This document shows, in pieces, positions 9,501 through 16,517 of a stretch of DNA of 64,000 nucleotides. This DNA is from Weissella coleopterorum (GTDB taxonomy: Bacteria > Bacillota > Bacilli > Lactobacillales > Lactobacillaceae). The position numbers and the translations under genes were made by a program. The stretch's first letter is position 1; each line of letters begins with the position of its first letter. The stretch covers positions 1 through 64,000 of the forward strand of contig NZ_CP049888.1 in the NCBI RefSeq assembly GCF_011304355.1, given 5' to 3'. Under the pieces are notes generated by a model. That model saw nothing but the letters and a program-made list of their open reading frames with translations, ran no database searches and was not told the origin of the DNA.

Positions 9501-10544
9501 AGCAGAACCGGTTAACCCATAAGTCTTCTTAGTTAAAAGTGAAACTGTATCGATTGCGTATCCAGATTCTTCGTGAATCTTTTGTACGTTTTCAACCAGC
9601 TCTTTCTTTAACTTAGTATTTCCGTTAGTGAAATTATCCATTGAAATAGTTAAAGACTGAATTTCTTTATTGTATTCAACTCCAGCTTTTAGCGCCCCGG
9701 TAAACTTGCTTTTAATATCACTCAAAGCGCTAGTAATTCCAGTAGCAACAACATTCCCCATTAAGAAACTTTTAAAATGATTATTTGACTTACTAATCAA
9801 ACCATCAAAATGTTCTAATTGAGTTTTTGCCTTGGTTAGTCCTGTTGTTTCAGGTTTAACTTCTGTGTGATTAAAATTTTTAATTTTACCGGTAGTTTGG
9901 GCTAACTTTGCGCCCATTTGTTCTACTCGTAATTCCTGTTGCTTATAAGTCTTTGAGTTTTTTTCTCCCGATTCGCCTATTTTATCTAATTCAGTTTTTT
10001 GAATTTCAAGCTTTTTGGTATAGATGCTTTGCTGTTCAGTCAAACCCGCTAATTTAGCTTTATTAGCTTCTTCGGTTCTCCCTTCAGCTTCTAATTTTTT
10101 AACCTTAGCATCAGTTAAATCATTAGACCGTTTTAACTCTTCATCTAACTTGGCCAGTCCGCTTTCCTGATATTGATAAGACTGTTTAGCTTTTTCAGAT
10201 TGAGAAATAAGTGACGTCAACTTACGTTCAGCTGACGTAATTTCAGTTGCATATTTTTGGTATGCCTTTTCTCCGTCATTTGTACTACGGTTGATTTCAG
10301 CTTGTTCTGCTTTGGCTTTTGCCAATACGTCACGTTGCTCTGCGACGCTTTTATTCAATCCTTCATATTTTGCTTTAGCAGCGCCCACTACATCACCAGA
10401 TTGTTTCATCTGTGATTCCATTTGCTTCCACTCGTTTGTGGAATCTTTAACGGCTGACTTCAACTTCCCTAATGATTCAACAGCTCCATTGGCATTTAAG
10501 CCAATACCAGTCGCCATTAATCCTGCAATTTTTTCTTTTGCCAT
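6540..10544 (-). CDS. Tape measure protein with C-terminal lytic transglycosylase domain
   Basis: 1334 aa, the largest gene of the tail module, with a GGAGG site before the ATG at 10544. Residues ~30-260 are coiled coil rich in Lys/Glu; ~290-500 form the conserved TMP core; ~720-800 contain hydrophobic helices (NPLGILIIAITAVIAGFVAL) typical of tape measures. Near residues ~1110-1220 there is a lysozyme-like SLT domain with the catalytic Glu in IATESGGNEKAVQ and the downstream GLMQTI motif. Tape measures fix tail length; SLT domains can locally open the peptidoglycan during ejection. With about 0.15 nm per residue an approximately 200-nm tail would be expected (family rule). Confidence 0.93.
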   Translation of the reverse strand: MAKEKIAGLMATGIGLNANGAVESLGKLKSAVKDSTNEWKQMESQMKQSGDVVGAAKAKYEGLNKSVAEQRDVLAKAKAEQAEINRSTNDGEKAYQKYATEITSAERKLTSLISQSEKAKQSYQYQESGLAKLDEELKRSNDLTDAKVKKLEAEGRTEEANKAKLAGLTEQQSIYTKKLEIQKTELDKIGESGEKNSKTYKQQELRVEQMGAKLAQTTGKIKNFNHTEVKPETTGLTKAKTQLEHFDGLISKSNNHFKSFLMGNVVATGITSALSDIKSKFTGALKAGVEYNKEIQSLTISMDNFTNGNTKLKKELVENVQKIHEESGYAIDTVSLLTKKTYGLTGSADGAKDLSMAFVNLGRATGQSDDSMKGIIKRFSQMNASGEITTGSLTKMEKSLPGFNKALSDSMGKSRDEIKKLASDGKLSMEDMSKAIETMSNAKPKGLENYYKTLDGFSGHLEERYKSLSGKITGGFFQSNNDFLAKMSKSLDGKDVDKAFNHVGDSANKAVNTVSEAFSSTFKSGKNPVAGFADESAKQIEKLGNFVADHSKDIKNFFQMTKDIGGAGFKLIGDTLKVALPLLEKVGDFASKHPKDIKLMAEMYLGLNLALKGTFGAMNTVDKFSKLVFKPKVDGSDAKRELTWLGQKAKDAGGLMKKGLNATARVATKAATKSFELLKKGAKASGKAMGKALSVTAKVATKAAKLALKGLLVAAKTTGKGMKLAFNFLKANPLGILIIAITAVIAGFVALYKHSKKFRKFIDGIVKAVKNFAKAFTKGFSGAWSSVTKGLGKFTKSFSKTWNKFGDNTHKAWDKTTGKLKNSTSKYFDVEKKGVKLFADFFTGKWDNLGKDLRKIWDALWDFLESIFGKKIRNIKTGIEDFGKRIAEIFNDIKKKVSDTWQGLWDGMKDIVKNGINAVIDIVNSGIGGINSVIHTFGGKKDAIGKISHIKKFAKGTKGAPKGLAMVNDAPGEHFQEAIVDNSGQTHVLEGRNRLVNFSGGETVIPAHAIPKFAEGTDNWLGSIGNWFKDKWEGLTEIIKHPLDSLKKVMGKAVSGMIGNQNELVKNLAPALGNGLVGGIVDPIKKMFENLKKKHEDEDGGGGRGAPSGAGVQRWKQQVIDALKANGLSTSDDMVNKVLRQIATESGGNEKAVQGDIGDVNNASGDLAKGLMQTISATFNAYKFPGHGNIFNGYDNLLAALKYAKNRYGSNLSFLGNGHGYENGGIVSRHGLYEVAERNMPEMIIPLSADKRSKAVPLLQEANKRINGSQNAVSSTTDLSSIENGMDQMITLMSMLLGVSKEQLTALSNRKSVSMNDLYSKMATDSNLRNSTTI

Positions 10545-10560
10545 ATTATCCTCCTTTCCT

Positions 10561-11114
10561 CTAATTTAGTGAATTCCATTGCTTCATCATTTCTTCAGGC
10601 GATACCATTTTACTTTCGCTATTAGCAGCTAGAACTTCCATAAGTTCCGCATAGTCCTGATCTTCAATAGTATTTAAATCCCAATGCAAATTTTGCATAG
10701 CATCTTTTTCAAACAGACGTAAATCAAGTAATAAATTGTGGAATCTGATTACTTGTTCGGCCGATGTTATTGTAAACCCTCATCCTCATCACTCTTAGTT
10801 CCGTTGATTTCTTCATCAGACATGCCACTAATTCGCATTGAAATATACATTGCGATATTAGTAACGGTTTCAAACTCTAATTCTTCTAATTCGCCCTGTT
10901 CTTTTTCTTTAAGATTTAAAATTTCAATAACAAAATTGATGACTGTGTTTTGCAGATCAATAATTTGCTTGATGCTTTCAGCTTCTGTTTGAGTTCCGTC
11001 ATTGTCTTGCAACGTTGCCACCGCGTATTGAAAGCCGTAAGCCTTTTTAAGGTTTTTAATGCTTGCTTTAACGGCGTATGGCTTTGATCGTAATTCTTTA
11101 ATCTTGATATTCAT
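10561..11114 (-). CDS. Tail assembly chaperone fusion (gpG-T) made by programmed -1 frameshift
   Basis: A -1 open frame continues past the stop of the upstream chaperone (10767-10769) to a TAG at 10561-10563. It encodes about 70 residues (ITSAEQVIRFHNLLLDLRLF, later AELMEVLAANSE and MKQWNSLN). The heptamer GGGTTTA at 10773-10779 is in the exact X_XXY_YYZ register of the upstream frame, two codons before its stop, so slippage would give a ~184-aa fusion. The T part has no ATG or ribosome binding site of its own. A two-frame chaperone located just before the tape measure is the conserved arrangement of long-tailed phages (lambda G/GT). I therefore treat it as translated by frameshifting. Confidence 0.85.
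10767..11114 (-). CDS. Tail assembly chaperone (gpG-like)
   Basis: 115 aa, rich in Lys and Glu, beginning MNIKIKELRSKPYAVKASIKN and ending in an acidic stretch (SDEDEGLQ). Position between the major tail protein and the tape measure gene, and the frameshift signal at its 3' end, identify it as the short form of the tail chaperone pair that keeps the tape measure soluble and recruits tail tube subunits. Sequence alone would not identify it; the context does. Confidence 0.85.
   Translation of the reverse strand: MNIKIKELRSKPYAVKASIKNLKKAYGFQYAVATLQDNDGTQTEAESIKQIIDLQNTVINFVIEILNLKEKEQGELEELEFETVTNIAMYISMRISGMSDEEINGTKSDEDEGLQ
10773..10779 (-). promoter_or_regulatory. Slippery heptamer GGGTTTA for -1 ribosomal frameshift
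   Basis: On the minus strand the codons read GAG GGT TTA CAA TAA, giving G_GGT_TTA directly before the 0-frame stop. After a -1 slip the reading continues for about 70 codons. The downstream 15 nt contain the palindrome TCGGCCGA but no clear long stem, so any stimulatory structure is not obvious by eye. Confidence 0.85.
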
Positions 11115-11190
11115 TATTAATTATTCCTTTCTATGTAAATGGGCTTCCCACCCCGTTTGAGCCTATAACCAGACTGTGGTAAATAAGCAA

Positions 11191-11844
11191 CTACTTCTTT
11201 GACTTGGTCGATTTATCCTGTCCACCTTCGCTACCAGTTCCACCGCCGGGAGTTTCAGTTGAAGTGGTTACCCCGAATACGTCCAAAATCATTGCGTCAT
11301 AATCAAAGTCTTCAGCGCCAGAATAATAAACTTTCATAGCTTCGTTGTTCCATTCTTCAACACCAAATGATGTCAACGTTAGCGCATCATCAACTCGCAC
11401 TTCAGCATTGGTGTCGGTTTGTGTGTTGACAGACGGTTCTTGTAACTCACCGTTAGGGAATCCGTAATAAATTGAATATTTATGATCCAATGTTTCAGAC
11501 TCAATCAACATTGCGACTTGTGGTCGATCTTCTTGCAAATAACCACCCTTTCCATCAGAAATACGGCCTAATAGCTTTTGTTTTGCCTCAAATGGCAGAT
11601 CGTTAAAATTAAGTGCAACCGATGGCTCACCCTTTGTTTGTGTTTGATCCACCTTGGCATTATTTCCATAAATTGCCGTTCCTGCGGCTGCGATATTAGT
11701 AATATTAGCAGTTTTTGCCCCTAACATTCTTGTGGTAACGGGGAACAGACCGCTTTCGCTCAATCCATCTTTTCCAATCAACGCTTTCCCCGTGTTTTTA
11801 TCCTTTAAGCCTAAAGTAACTAGCTTCAATCCTACTTGTGCCAT
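11191..11844 (-). CDS. Major tail tube protein
   Basis: About 217 aa from the ATG at 11844, which has GGAGG 8 nt upstream; an upstream in-frame codon at 11859 lacks a site. The sequence (GLKLVTLGLKDKNTGKAL, EPSVALNFNDLPFEAKQKLLG, YSIYYGFPNGELQEPS) matches the phi13/TP901-type major tail proteins of Firmicute siphophages. The final ~25 residues are a flexible Gly/Ser/Lys tail, a common decoration of tail tube subunits. It precedes the tail chaperones as expected. Confidence 0.85.
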   Translation of the reverse strand: MAQVGLKLVTLGLKDKNTGKALIGKDGLSESGLFPVTTRMLGAKTANITNIAAAGTAIYGNNAKVDQTQTKGEPSVALNFNDLPFEAKQKLLGRISDGKGGYLQEDRPQVAMLIESETLDHKYSIYYGFPNGELQEPSVNTQTDTNAEVRVDDALTLTSFGVEEWNNEAMKVYYSGAEDFDYDAMILDVFGVTTSTETPGGGTGSEGGQDKSTKSKK

Positions 11845-11884
11845 ATTTTTTTCCTCCATTAAAAAAGGACCAACAAATTATTTG

Positions 11885-12280
11885 CTAGTCCTCGATTCCT
11901 ATATTTTTTGTAATTGCCATATTTTTAATTATTTGATGAACTTCACTCGATGAACTGATGTCCGGATAGTGTGGTTGACTGTCTGCAATTCGCCACCCGT
12001 TCTTCTCAAAAAATTTCATTAATTTAACTTCAAATACCGTCATATCTTCATTAAAATCAACGCTATAAAATATTTGTATATCAATAGCGACGTCTAAATC
12101 ATAAAAAGTCCCATTACCCCAAGTAGCAGGAGTAGAACGAGCTTCGGTAATCAATATTTGCGTTCTGCTTAGATCATCATTTTTTAAATTCTCTTCAGGT
12201 ATTTCATCTGTGAATACATCATCAACATTCAATCCAGAAGTATTGATAATATTTTCTACCATGTTCACTGGTCTAATCAT
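11885..12280 (-). CDS. Tail terminator/completion-like protein
   Basis: 131 aa. Fold clues (RTQILITEARSTPATWGNG, VAIDIQIFYS, then EVKLMKFFEKNGWRI) and the place immediately before the major tail protein fit the DUF806/tail-completion proteins that cap the tail and join it to the head. The start overlaps the stop of the preceding HK97-gp10-like gene by 1 nt. Assignment is mainly positional. Confidence 0.68.
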   Translation of the reverse strand: MIRPVNMVENIINTSGLNVDDVFTDEIPEENLKNDDLSRTQILITEARSTPATWGNGTFYDLDVAIDIQIFYSVDFNEDMTVFEVKLMKFFEKNGWRIADSQPHYPDISSSSEVHQIIKNMAITKNIGIED

Positions 12281-12753
12281 TAATCACCACTCCTTTTTCG
12301 TAATATTTTTCCATATTCTTGTGCTTCAGCTTCTAACATTTTGGCTCGAACATCTGACGATTCTCTTAAATCGCGAACAAAGTGATCAGCATGAACATGA
12401 GTTTCACCACCGTGCTTGTATTTATGCCCAAGTTTAGTGTACATAGGTCGTTTTGTTCCATTCTCAATTATATGACCCACTCTTGATTCTGAATAATCCC
12501 AACCAACAACCGAGCTTCCATCCTTAATGCTGTCGATGTTTTTATTATCAATCAAAATACTATCCGCAAGGTGTGGCTTTTTACCAGTTTTACGTTCACG
12601 ATAGTGTTTATCACGAGTGACAGTTTCCAATTCAGCCTTAAATACTTCAGCACCCGCCTTAGTAATTTTAGCTTTATCTTCAATTGGTAAATTAATTGTG
12701 TTGTCTTCAACTTCCTGCACAAAGCTATTTAAAATGTCTTCCAAAGAATCCAT
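12280..12753 (-). CDS. HK97 gp10-like neck/tail-joining protein
   Basis: 157 aa. The segments HYRERKTGKKPHLADSI and VGHIIENGTKRPMYTKLGHKYKHGGETHVHADHFV carry the HK97-gp10 family pattern (a basic helical N-terminus, then 'H..E.GT...P..HF'). These proteins sit at the head-tail interface. It lies one gene upstream of the tail-terminator candidate and immediately follows the head-closure protein gene. Confidence 0.75.
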   Translation of the reverse strand: MDSLEDILNSFVQEVEDNTINLPIEDKAKITKAGAEVFKAELETVTRDKHYRERKTGKKPHLADSILIDNKNIDSIKDGSSVVGWDYSESRVGHIIENGTKRPMYTKLGHKYKHGGETHVHADHFVRDLRESSDVRAKMLEAEAQEYGKILRKRSGD

Positions 12754-13083
12754 TTAACCACCCACTTTTTTTAGCGTAATGTAGTCATAACTGATTGTCT
12801 GATTAGTGTCATCAGACGAAATATTTACGACATCATATCGATCATCTCCAATTTGAACCACCATTGAATTATCAACAGAACTATTATGCCTAACAATGAT
12901 TTCACGGGTAGACTCTAAATCTGTACCTTGCAATTTATATTGCATAGCCAACGATCTAGTTTTAGGCGCAAACCACAACTCACATGTCGCTACAAATTCT
13001 TTTTTCGATGATCCAGTGTTTTCGTTTTTCACAGTTTTAATCATTCCAAACTTAGCCTTTTTATTAAAGTCACTTGGTTTCAT
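12754..13083 (-). CDS. Head-tail joining (head closure) protein
   Basis: 109 aa, small beta-barrel type (KFGMIKTVKNENTGSSKKEF, LWFAPKTRSLAMQYKLQGTD, REIIVRHNSSVD), typical for SPP1 gp16/HK97 gp9-like head closure proteins of siphophages. It overlaps the upstream connector gene by 14 nt. The call rests on size, strand pattern and operon position. Confidence 0.72.
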   Translation of the reverse strand: MKPSDFNKKAKFGMIKTVKNENTGSSKKEFVATCELWFAPKTRSLAMQYKLQGTDLESTREIIVRHNSSVDNSMVVQIGDDRYDVVNISSDDTNQTISYDYITLKKVGG

Positions 13084-13387
13084 CTTCGCCCCCTAACACG
13101 CGGGCCCGCAACTGATTAATCATAATTTGAACTCCTGCACTGTATCCAGTTGAAAGTGAACGATCATAATACAATTGAGTTGCCAAAGCGGAAATAAGAC
13201 GATTAAATAGTAAGCCGTTACTCTTTAAAATTTGTGATTCCGTTAAGTCATCTTTAATTGACCCACGAATAATAACACTCGCGTCGTTAATTAGCGCCTT
13301 AATAGTATTTTTTTCTTCATCAGTAACATCGATATGAAGCTCATTCATTAACGTTTCTGGTTCTAATAATTTAACTTCATCTGCCAT
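13070..13387 (-). CDS. Head-tail connector (HK97 gp6/SPP1 gp15-like adaptor)
   Basis: 105 aa, almost all helical: ELHIDVTDEEKNTIKALIND, ASVIIRGSI, RLISALATQLYYDRSLSTGYS. This is the usual signature of phage gp6-like connector proteins that form a ring below the portal. It directly follows the major capsid gene (8 nt gap). The start at 13387 is well placed; no alternative is needed. Confidence 0.78.
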   Translation of the reverse strand: MADEVKLLEPETLMNELHIDVTDEEKNTIKALINDASVIIRGSIKDDLTESQILKSNGLLFNRLISALATQLYYDRSLSTGYSAGVQIMINQLRARVLGGEDETK

Positions 13388-13395
13388 AAGGTCGC

Positions 13396-14682
13396 CTACT
13401 TGGTCTTTGATTTCGTTTCAACTGGTGCTTCGGTTGCCTTGATATTAATGATCAAATCCTTACGAGCTTGAATTACATCTTCACGCAAAAAGATTCCCAA
13501 TTGCTTATACCAGATGTCATAAGTGTCTTGGAATTGTCCTGTAATTTCAGTTAACTTGAAATTAATTACAGCCTTCTTCAATGGGGCAACAATGATATTA
13601 GTATCTCCCATCTTGGCATTAGGGAACAATGTATCTTCAATAACAACCACTTGCTTTCCTAACAACATCATTCCTGAAGCATTGGTAATTGATGGTTGCA
13701 ACATTGGGCGACCTTCGCCGTCCTTTAATTGATCCAACTCATTGTAAGCTGATTGTGACAATACAATTGAAGCTTCGGCTGAATCATTTGGCTTCAACGT
13801 GACGTTAAGTGCAGTCTTTAAGTCCGCGATAATATCTTTTGATGAAACAGGCGTAACACCATCAGTCAACGCTGACATAATCAACTTATCGTCAGTGTTA
13901 TCACGTAATTCAGTTAAACGTCCTTGTAATTCAGCTTCCCAATTATAAGATGAGTCAGAAATCAATTCTTGGCTAAACAAATACGCACCAGTATATGACT
14001 TTAAGTCCCAAAGAATAGGCTTAATATCTGGCTTTGCATTCGGTGCTGTTGGTGCATATTCAGTATGTTCATTCAATGAATCAGTTGAATTCATAAATAC
14101 TGGCAATTTACCAGTGGTTGTCGCAACTGAAACTGTACGAACTAATGATCCCAAACGTGGGAATTGATAAGTTTCTTTTTCAACGGGCAAAATAGCTTCA
14201 GGAATAATTACTGCTCCATCAGTCAATTGCAATCCGGTTACATCTCGTGTTTCACCAGTCTTTAAAAACTCTTCGAACGCCTTAACGCCCTTTGCTTCTG
14301 CTGTCTCTGTTACCTTGGCCTTTGTCATTTTTAGTCCTTTCAAATCACGTTCTTCAACATCTTCTTCATCGTCACGTTTTTCTGTTTGCTTTTCATTACC
14401 AGAATCGTTCTCGATTTTTTTATCACTTGGCTTAACCTCTGAAACTTTTGCGTCATCCTTTTTGGATTCTTGAGTAGATTCATCCGCCTTTTGAAGAATA
14501 GACAAATCATCTTTATCTTTCTTGATTCCTTCATTAAGAGCATCTAAATTGCCCATCTTTTCCTTAACGTCTTCTGTTGTTGCCTTGTCGTCATCAATAG
14601 CTGAACGAATTTCTAACTTTAATTCACCAGCTTTCTTTTCATCTTCGGCAATTTTCTTAGTTAATTTTTCAATTTTTGTCAT
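13396..14682 (-). CDS. Major capsid protein, HK97 fold, with N-terminal scaffold (delta) domain
   Basis: About 428 aa from the ATG at 14682, which has AAGGA 7 nt upstream; the ATG 6 nt earlier is too close to that site. Residues ~1-115 are a charged coiled coil (scaffold/delta domain) ending in an acidic, Lys-rich linker; cleavage by the upstream protease is expected near residue ~115-130. The remainder is the HK97 gp5 fold (PRLGSLVRTVSVATTTGKLPVF, LFSQELISDSSYNWEAEL, ILWDLKSYTGAYL). The gene overlaps the end of the protease gene by 14 nt. Confidence 0.92.
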   Translation of the reverse strand: MTKIEKLTKKIAEDEKKAGELKLEIRSAIDDDKATTEDVKEKMGNLDALNEGIKKDKDDLSILQKADESTQESKKDDAKVSEVKPSDKKIENDSGNEKQTEKRDDEEDVEERDLKGLKMTKAKVTETAEAKGVKAFEEFLKTGETRDVTGLQLTDGAVIIPEAILPVEKETYQFPRLGSLVRTVSVATTTGKLPVFMNSTDSLNEHTEYAPTAPNAKPDIKPILWDLKSYTGAYLFSQELISDSSYNWEAELQGRLTELRDNTDDKLIMSALTDGVTPVSSKDIIADLKTALNVTLKPNDSAEASIVLSQSAYNELDQLKDGEGRPMLQPSITNASGMMLLGKQVVVIEDTLFPNAKMGDTNIIVAPLKKAVINFKLTEITGQFQDTYDIWYKQLGIFLREDVIQARKDLIINIKATEAPVETKSKTK

Positions 14683-15259
14683 CGACATTTCCTTTCAAAT
14701 AAATAGATACTTTTTCTAAATACGATTTTTCGTTTTTCCATGTATCAAGTGATCTTGTGGCTTGTACAGTTGAAGCTTCATACGCTGGAACTGATACAAC
14801 TGATATTTCCTTCAATTTATCAATCTGTGTAACCGTTCGAACCGGTTTACCGTCTTCATAGACCCATTTATCGCCTCCTTCCGCAACTATCATTCCAAAG
14901 CTCATACCTTGCAAATTACCTAATTTAATTTGTGTATAGATGTCGCGACCTAAACTGGTATCTGGAACATCTAACTCAAAGTAAAGCCCTTTATCATCAA
15001 CGCTCAAGCGCAATGTTCCTGCTGACACACGCCCCAAAACGTTTGAATAATCATGCCCGTATAGCGCCAAAACATTGCTTAAATCAACATTATCTAGTGC
15101 TGATGGATTAATGTATTCAAGATATGGACCTGCCGAAATACTTGGGCTATTAAACACGACTGGGTAACCTGCAATTTGCCCAATAAATTCTGATTTTTCA
15201 TTACCATCTCTGATTTCTAATTCTGAAAAATCTACAATTCTACTATCAAATTCTTTCAA
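14669..15259 (-). CDS. Prohead protease (peptidase U35/HK97 type)
   Basis: 196 aa with the conserved catalytic His in ALYGHDYSNVLGR (about residue 69) and Ser in LQGMSFGM (about residue 117) of HK97-like prohead serine proteases. It also has the family N-terminal strand GQIAGYPVVFNSPS. It matures the capsid by removing the delta domain of the major capsid protein encoded next. Overlaps with portal (4 nt) and capsid genes show tight coupling. Confidence 0.9.
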   Translation of the reverse strand: MKEFDSRIVDFSELEIRDGNEKSEFIGQIAGYPVVFNSPSISAGPYLEYINPSALDNVDLSNVLALYGHDYSNVLGRVSAGTLRLSVDDKGLYFELDVPDTSLGRDIYTQIKLGNLQGMSFGMIVAEGGDKWVYEDGKPVRTVTQIDKLKEISVVSVPAYEASTVQATRSLDTWKNEKSYLEKVSIYLKGNVDDKN

Positions 15260-16341
15260 ATCAACCTCCTTTCCGAGAGCAAATTAAAAGCACTCTCTGG
15301 TGTGAGAATGCCTTTGTCTACATAATCTTTAATATCTTGTTTATAAGTTGCTCCCGAATAATCCATAATATCTGACATATCTAGTCGAATATCTTTTGCA
15401 TCTAACTTATAATTTATTTCCGAAATAATCGGCTCAATGTAGCGATTTAATCCACTAATGTATAGCTGACTAATCATTTCTAGTGAAGATTGCGCATCCC
15501 CATCTCCGTTCAAATATGAATCAGGAACGCCAAATGCCTTAGCAATCTGTGTTCTATTCCAATCCAAATTTTGTAGGTATTTAGCAACATCTGCATTAAT
15601 CGCAATTGTAGAGAAATCTGCTGACTGATCAAGAACCATAACTCGTCCTGCATTCGATCCAGCGTTCGCTTTTTCAAATTCTTTTCTCACAGCGTCTTTT
15701 GCTTCTTCACTCAACGTACCTTCTGGAATCTGAATTTTACTTGTTGGATTGATTGCGTTTTTCAAAGTTGAAAGTGATAATCGATTGGCTTGTTTTTGCT
15801 GTGCCAGCTCGTTAACCAAAGATTCCAACGGCGAATGACCAATTAAATTACGGATATATTCGTTTGAATAAGCCATAATCTTAAAATGAAACATGTCTTC
15901 TTGCTGTACGGTTTCTGCTGGATATTCGTCATATCCAATAACCTCGTACGTTAGTTTATTACTTGTTAAATTAAGAGTGACCGCCCCAGTCGGAATTAGC
16001 CGCAGCTTATTTTTTAATCGATCAATCTTAACAAATGCATTTCCGTTAAGTAGTAGATTCAACAAAATAGTTTGCCAAAAATTGTAGCTATTATTAAACG
16101 TTGATGGATTATTTAACAACTCACCATGAGCTGTGTTTTCAGTCTTAAAATCAGCTCCCGCAATATCAGAGCTGATCAAACTAGTAACCGAATACAAATC
16201 ACTATTTTTTAATGCGTCATCTGCACTTACTAATCCGGTCGGAACAATTGACGAACCATTGGCAATGAATGACGGATTAAATGAAGCAACACCGGCCACC
16301 GATCTAATTTCTAATCGTTCAAACGGATTACTTAAGCTCAT
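15256..16341 (-). CDS. Portal protein (HK97 type)
   Basis: About 361 aa. Portal motifs are visible: LNLLLNGNAFVKIDR (NGNA/Y signature), EDMFHFKIMAYSNEYIRNLIGHSPLES, and NWNRT/FGVPDSYLNGDGDAQSSLEM. The dodecamer forms the DNA entry channel and the docking site for terminase. Start at 16341 is preferred (GGTGG site), with an in-frame alternative at 16353. It overlaps the DUF1056-like gene. Confidence 0.92.
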   Translation of the reverse strand: MSLSNPFERLEIRSVAGVASFNPSFIANGSSIVPTGLVSADDALKNSDLYSVTSLISSDIAGADFKTENTAHGELLNNPSTFNNSYNFWQTILLNLLLNGNAFVKIDRLKNKLRLIPTGAVTLNLTSNKLTYEVIGYDEYPAETVQQEDMFHFKIMAYSNEYIRNLIGHSPLESLVNELAQQKQANRLSLSTLKNAINPTSKIQIPEGTLSEEAKDAVRKEFEKANAGSNAGRVMVLDQSADFSTIAINADVAKYLQNLDWNRTQIAKAFGVPDSYLNGDGDAQSSLEMISQLYISGLNRYIEPIISEINYKLDAKDIRLDMSDIMDYSGATYKQDIKDYVDKGILTPESAFNLLSERRLI

Positions 16342-16504
16342 GATTGCCACCATTAGGAACGACTAGATAAGACAATACAATCAATTCAATTGCAATCACA
16401 AACCACGTAATTACCGGGGCAATAAAAAAACTGCCAATCGCTAGAAATACAAATCCAGCAACCAACAGTACAAACGACCACGGTATTTTATTTAAAATTT
16501 TCAT
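16328..16504 (-). CDS. DUF1056-like small membrane protein between terminase and portal
   Basis: 58 aa from the ATG at 16504, with AAAGGAG upstream. Two hydrophobic helices (about 9-27 and 29-47: WSFVLLVAGFVFLAIGSFF and VITWFVIAIELIVLSYLVV) and almost nothing else. Short two-helix proteins of the DUF1056 family occupy exactly this place in lactobacillus and lactococcal phages; their role is not known. The longer frame upstream of 16504 runs through the terminase gene and is not used. Confidence 0.72.
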   Translation of the reverse strand: MKILNKIPWSFVLLVAGFVFLAIGSFFIAPVITWFVIAIELIVLSYLVVPNGGNHELK

Positions 16505-16517
16505 CGTTTCTCCTTTC

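Noticed and set aside
6544..10569. Several plus-strand frames opposite the tape measure gene
   Set aside because: They lack ribosome binding sites and known motifs and mirror the codon pattern of the minus-strand gene.
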